From Paenibacillus sp. 37 (GTDB lineage: Bacteria; Bacillota; Bacilli; Paenibacillales; Paenibacillaceae), in NCBI RefSeq assembly GCF_008386395.1, contig NZ_CP043761.1:6820001-6884000 (forward strand): a stretch of DNA of 64,000 nucleotides, given 5' to 3'. Position 1 is the stretch's first letter. Every line of letters begins with the position of its first letter. A program made the position numbers and the translations under genes. Below the pieces are notes generated by a model. It ran no database searches and was not told the origin of the DNA. It was given only the letters and a program-made list of their open reading frames with translations. This document shows, in pieces, positions 60,852 to 64,000 of this stretch.

Positions 60852-62196
60852 TGAGTTTCTGCACCTCACTAATTATCATTTTGTATTGCTGTTTCGCCGT
60901 CTCAGATGCAAATTCCCGATATTGCTCGAACAGTCCGACACCTCTAAGCATACCTCGTCCACTGCTAATTTCAATAGAAAATTTTAAACTATCCAGCACA
61001 AATTCTATCCCTAAATGATACTCGTCTTTCTTTAGATAATATGCACCCAAATCTGCTAAAAGTCTTAAATATCGATCATCCGTAACCTGACTGCTCACTT
61101 TGCCAATTCGGTTACTCTGTTCCTGATAAGTGAAGTACGATTCATACTGTTTGAGAACATGATCAATATCCTTATCATAACGATTAGCCGCTGTTACAAT
61201 ATCACACAGCGCTGGGAATATTTCATTTTCCTTCGTCGAGATATACGCCAGATAATCAGGTAACACCTCAAAATGACCACCCATTAAATGATATATATAT
61301 CGATTCGCTTCAGCCCATTCCTGAAACTGATTCATAACAACGATTTCATCTTTATCCGGGTTCCTCACCCAGCGATTATCCGAATATAAAGAAACATATT
61401 TAAGTGCCCCAGTGTAGTCCTTCAATTGATAACAGGCACTTCCTGCAGCTAGATCGGAGTATAGAATATAGAAAACAATTGGTCTTTTTGTCTCTTCTTG
61501 TTTCCGTCGGCCATTCATCTCATAGTGGATGGACGCTTTTATTTTCAATTTTTCAGATAACTCCTGAACCTTGTCCCATCTATGCAATGCTCCAAAAGCA
61601 TTAATCAGTTCGTTAAGCGCATCCAACTGGAAGCGTTCATCCAGCCGATCCACATAATATTCGAACCGAGATGCAATAATCAGATTCCGGTGCTGATCAT
61701 TGCTCAGTCCCAACCTGAACAGTCGGTACTGACAGAGTGCAAGCCGCTCGGAATGTTGCATTTTCTCGCTTTCAGCAATGTTTTCATATAGAAGAATGGC
61801 TGGTTTGAATTTACCCGCTTGGTAGAATTCTTCAGCCACATCAAATAACAAAGGAATATAGGATAGATTATCCATCATCAGACGAATAACCTCTTCAATA
61901 CAGTCCAACTTGTCCAACTCGGCACAGCGATGAAGGAAGGGTCCCAGTCTTCGCCAGTCCGGGGTCGCGTGTACAAAACACTCGTCTATGTATAACTCAT
62001 AGAAGTAACCTTCTTCCAGTCTCATGGCAGAAGTGATGCGATCCAACTGCTGCATGGCAATAGGCCGATTTTTATTCAAAATATTGCTGAGCGTACCCGA
62101 ATTAATCCCTGACGTTTCCGAAAAATGACTAATGGACATCTGTTCACGCTTCAGATAACTTTCCAAGTGATCGCGTATCGTGGTTGTCGACTCCAA
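60814..62196 (-). CDS. RRNPP-family peptide receptor/transcription regulator (HTH + TPR)
   Basis: About 460 residues. The N-terminal Cro/CI-type HTH (MSISHFSETSGINSGTLSNI, about 18-40) is followed by about 400 residues of helical repeats of TPR type (FKPAILLYENIAESEKM; ALKYVSLYSDNRW; YHLGIEFVLDSLKFSIEISS). This is the plan of PlcR/NprR/AimR/AloR receptors that bind a re-imported peptide. The best start is TTG 62196 after GGAGGG; ATG 62226 has no SD. The overlapping downstream gene encodes the likely cognate peptide. Paenibacillus has many such pairs. Confidence 0.88.
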   Translation of the reverse strand: MESTTTIRDHLESYLKREQMSISHFSETSGINSGTLSNILNKNRPIAMQQLDRITSAMRLEEGYFYELYIDECFVHATPDWRRLGPFLHRCAELDKLDCIEEVIRLMMDNLSYIPLLFDVAEEFYQAGKFKPAILLYENIAESEKMQHSERLALCQYRLFRLGLSNDQHRNLIIASRFEYYVDRLDERFQLDALNELINAFGALHRWDKVQELSEKLKIKASIHYEMNGRRKQEETKRPIVFYILYSDLAAGSACYQLKDYTGALKYVSLYSDNRWVRNPDKDEIVVMNQFQEWAEANRYIYHLMGGHFEVLPDYLAYISTKENEIFPALCDIVTAANRYDKDIDHVLKQYESYFTYQEQSNRIGKVSSQVTDDRYLRLLADLGAYYLKKDEYHLGIEFVLDSLKFSIEISSGRGMLRGVGLFEQYREFASETAKQQYKMIISEVQKLNEEKVGFADSYL

Positions 62197-62253
62197 ACGA
62201 ACACCACCCTCCAAAATAAAAAACATAAACGGGATTATCGGTATGCAAAAGTA

Positions 62254-62282
62254 ATTATATGTAATTAGAAAGTATCGGTCAA
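62254..62282 (-). promoter_or_regulatory. Strong promoter of the RRNPP receptor gene
   Basis: Minus-strand -35 TTGACC (62277-62282), 17-bp spacer, -10 TATAAT (62254-62259). A direct repeat TATCGGT occurs near 62235 and 62275, on either side of the -10, and TAATTATATGTAATTA overlaps the -10; both are candidate receptor sites. Confidence 0.65.
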
Positions 62283-62394
62283 TATAATAATTTCAACTAA
62301 TTTGTATTAAAACCATTTTAATCCTTTTATAAAACGGACAATCCTATCCTTATTTTATATCGGAAACGTGCCTGACATCAAACCTGAAAATAGG

Positions 62395-62424
62395 CAAAAA
62401 ACACGAGCCATTCACGGGCTCGTG
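62395..62424 (-). terminator. Terminator of the aldo/keto reductase gene
   Basis: CACGAGCC/GGCTCGTG with a 7-nt loop, followed on the minus strand by six T. It lies about 45 bp past the stop at 62469. Confidence 0.85.
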
Positions 62425-62468
62425 TCCTCAACTGACTCAGCAGTCAGCATGCTCACTATAACTTGGAT

Positions 62469-63386
62469 TTAAGGCAGTATATTGCCTGCTGCACGGTAAA
62501 TTTCATACCACTCTGGACGAGTGAGATGAACATCTCCTGCTTTTACACAGTCTTGCAGACGTTCAATATTCATCGTGCCTGTCACAGGTTGCATCTGCGC
62601 AGGGTGACGAAGCAACCATGCGATTGCAATCGTTGTATTGCTCACGTCATATTTCGCAGCAATCTCGTCAATCTTTGCATTCAATTCCGGGAACTTGTCG
62701 CTACCCAGAAATACACCTTCGAAGAATCCGTACTGGAACGGGGACCACGGCTGAATGGTGATATCATGCAGACGACAATAATCAAGGATACTGCCGTCAC
62801 GGTTAACCGCAGCTTCGTTCTCCATGTTCACGTTGATTCCACTGTCAATCATCGTGGTATTGGTAATACTCATCTGCAACTGGTTGGCTACCAGTGGCTG
62901 TTTCACGTATTTTTTCAACAATTCGATCTGGTTCGGATTCTGGTTGGATACCCCGAAGTGACGCACTTTACCTTCGCGCTCCAGTTGATCAAAGGCTTCA
63001 GCCACTTCCTCCGGCTCAACCAATGCATCAGGACGATGCAGAAGCAGAACATCAAGATATTCCGTTTTCAGACGTTGCAGGATGCCATCGACTGAATTCA
63101 GGATGTGCTCTTTGGAGAAATCAAACATGCCTTTGCGGATACCGCATTTGGATTGAAGAATCATATTTTCACGAACTTGGGGATTCATCTGTACCGCTTC
63201 GGCGAAGATTTCCTCACATGTTCCTGTACCATAAATGTCGGCATGGTCAAAGAAATTCGCGCCAACCTCCATTGCAGAACGAACAAAATGTTCGGCTTCC
63301 TTACCGTCTAGTGAATTAATACGCATGCAACCCACCGCGACTACAGGTACTTCTAGTGCACTGCTGCCCAATTTAATCGTTCTCAA
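62469..63386 (-). CDS. Aldo/keto reductase (YdhF/YcsN-like)
   Basis: 305 residues from a TTG at 63386, 8 nt after GGAGGG. Upstream in-frame ATG codons lie before the SD. AKR barrel motifs: ANFFDHADIYG (catalytic Asp and Tyr), ILQSKCGIR (Lys) and LDVLLLHRPDA (His), then HFGVSNQNPNQIELL and ITIQPWSPFQYG. An NADPH-dependent oxidoreductase of unknown substrate. Monocistronic. Confidence 0.88.
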   Translation of the reverse strand: MRTIKLGSSALEVPVVAVGCMRINSLDGKEAEHFVRSAMEVGANFFDHADIYGTGTCEEIFAEAVQMNPQVRENMILQSKCGIRKGMFDFSKEHILNSVDGILQRLKTEYLDVLLLHRPDALVEPEEVAEAFDQLEREGKVRHFGVSNQNPNQIELLKKYVKQPLVANQLQMSITNTTMIDSGINVNMENEAAVNRDGSILDYCRLHDITIQPWSPFQYGFFEGVFLGSDKFPELNAKIDEIAAKYDVSNTTIAIAWLLRHPAQMQPVTGTMNIERLQDCVKAGDVHLTRPEWYEIYRAAGNILP

Positions 63387-63533
63387 GATGTTTTCCCTCC
63401 ATATTCGAATATTATCGTGTATCTTACCTTTGATTGTGACATATATCTGCAATCGGTTTCAATAGCTTTATCCTACATTCATATGGAGAAATGATAGGTT
63501 CTTCATTCCAGCCTATATATCCAAAAGAATAAG

Positions 63534-64000
63534 TTATACTTCTTCCGGTATGATAACCTCAATGTGCCTTGGCAGGACACCGATATGAATCGGCAGGGCA
63601 GGACCTTCTTCCCCATCTACATTGGTGCGAATGGCTTCGTCTGAGCGAACATGAACTTCTTTGGCTGTAAAATAGTCCACGTCCTTATGGTCTTTCAGAC
63701 TACCAAAGAAAAGGGAAGTGCCAAGGGTCAGACTGTTGAACACACTGATATTACGAACAACAAAACAATGTATCAAACCATCGTCCACCTCTGCATCCGG
63801 GGACAACTTCTCGAATCCTCCGACCGAGTTGGTCAGCGCCGCCAGAAAAAGTGGCGATTCCCCCTCCCAGAACTGTCCGTCATATTCGATGGTTAGATGA
63901 TTGGCTGGTGTATTCACCAGGTCTTTCAAGCCTTCTTTGAGATATGCGAATGATCCCAACTTCGACTTCTCTTCCGAGGATACGGAGAACAAAGCTTCTG
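63534..64000 (-). CDS. Diacylglycerol/lipid kinase (YegS/DgkB family), C-terminal part
   Basis: The frame is open to the window edge, so the N-terminal catalytic domain is outside. The visible 155 residues are the family's beta-sandwich half: LTIEYDGQFWEGESPLFLAA, SVGGFEKLSPDAEVDDGLIH and TNVDGEEGPALPIHIGVLPR, all typical of DgkB/YegS/BmrU proteins. Family enzymes phosphorylate diacylglycerol or related lipids at the membrane. Which paralogue cannot be decided. Confidence 0.85.
   Translation of the reverse strand, partial: EALFSVSSEEKSKLGSFAYLKEGLKDLVNTPANHLTIEYDGQFWEGESPLFLAALTNSVGGFEKLSPDAEVDDGLIHCFVVRNISVFNSLTLGTSLFFGSLKDHKDVDYFTAKEVHVRSDEAIRTNVDGEEGPALPIHIGVLPRHIEVIIPEEV

Noticed and set aside
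1..64000. tRNA, rRNA, CRISPR arrays, IS elements and prophage genes
   Set aside because: No cloverleaf clusters, rRNA core sequences, regular spaced repeats, transposases or phage structural genes were recognised on reading both strands; a covariance-model scan was not possible.

Overview
The window looks like chromosomal DNA of a Paenibacillus-type Firmicute. It carries an SLH-domain surface protein, a copper-amine-oxidase-type stalk lipoprotein, a Spo0E-like phosphatase and an RRNPP receptor with its own pro-peptide. Shine-Dalgarno sequences are strong (GGAGG/AGGTGAT), GTG and TTG starts are frequent, and sugar ABC transporters lack their own ATPases. I see no rRNA, tRNA, CRISPR array, phage or insertion sequence. 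Most genes are housekeeping or niche-adaptation genes in short operons separated by clear intrinsic terminators.

Layout. 1-5.8 kb: a minus-strand rhamnogalacturonan-oligosaccharide operon (two permeases, binding lipoprotein, LacI regulator, GH105 hydrolase cut by the window edge). It is preceded by two copies of a LacI-type palindrome and a cre-like box. 5.8-8.9 kb: AraC regulator divergent from an Fsr-type MFS pump, then a lone ABC ATPase. 8.9-14.1 kb: methyltransferase, then an exopolysaccharide operon of GH8-like protein, membrane GGDEF-like protein with a ruined active site but an intact RxxD site, a tiny membrane protein and a GT2 synthase, headed by a MarR gene. 14.1-21.7 kb: GNAT, RlmN, Na+ symporter, GreA, arylamine N-acetyltransferase, Sfp-type PPTase, Bax-inhibitor-1-like protein, GIY-YIG protein. 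21.7-25.2 kb: a promoter-to-terminator stretch of about 400 bp with no gene (candidate RNA), then ddlR-ddl-GNAT.

25.2-39 kb: mixed accessory genes: two SDRs (one facing a TetR gene with shared operators), stalk-domain lipoprotein with a probable ATT start, small acidic protein, DUF1877, DUF4385, TerD-VWA protein, LLM monooxygenase, a two-gene retropepsin unit, methyltransferase, YjdM, VanZ-RDD fusion, type-B carboxylesterase. A near-consensus parS site lies at 39.02 kb. 39.1-45.5 kb: a GbsR-like regulator divergent from an Ugp-like ABC importer, followed by HAD phosphatase, SMR exporter and metallophosphoesterase genes. 45.7-49.8 kb: a 1344-residue SLH protein built of three repeats of about 257 residues.

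50-64 kb: glycerate kinase with Lrp regulator, VOC protein, permuted NlpC/P60-like protein, CdsA-like enzyme, lipoprotein, a 110-bp nested inverted repeat, LysM protein, fused Ada protein, PEP-mutase-like enzyme, and a YtrABC-like stress operon. Then come a Spo0E-like protein, a pro-peptide/RRNPP receptor pair, an aldo/keto reductase, and the end of a diacylglycerol-kinase-family gene. Recurrent themes are peptide and second-messenger signalling, envelope maintenance and small-molecule resistance.
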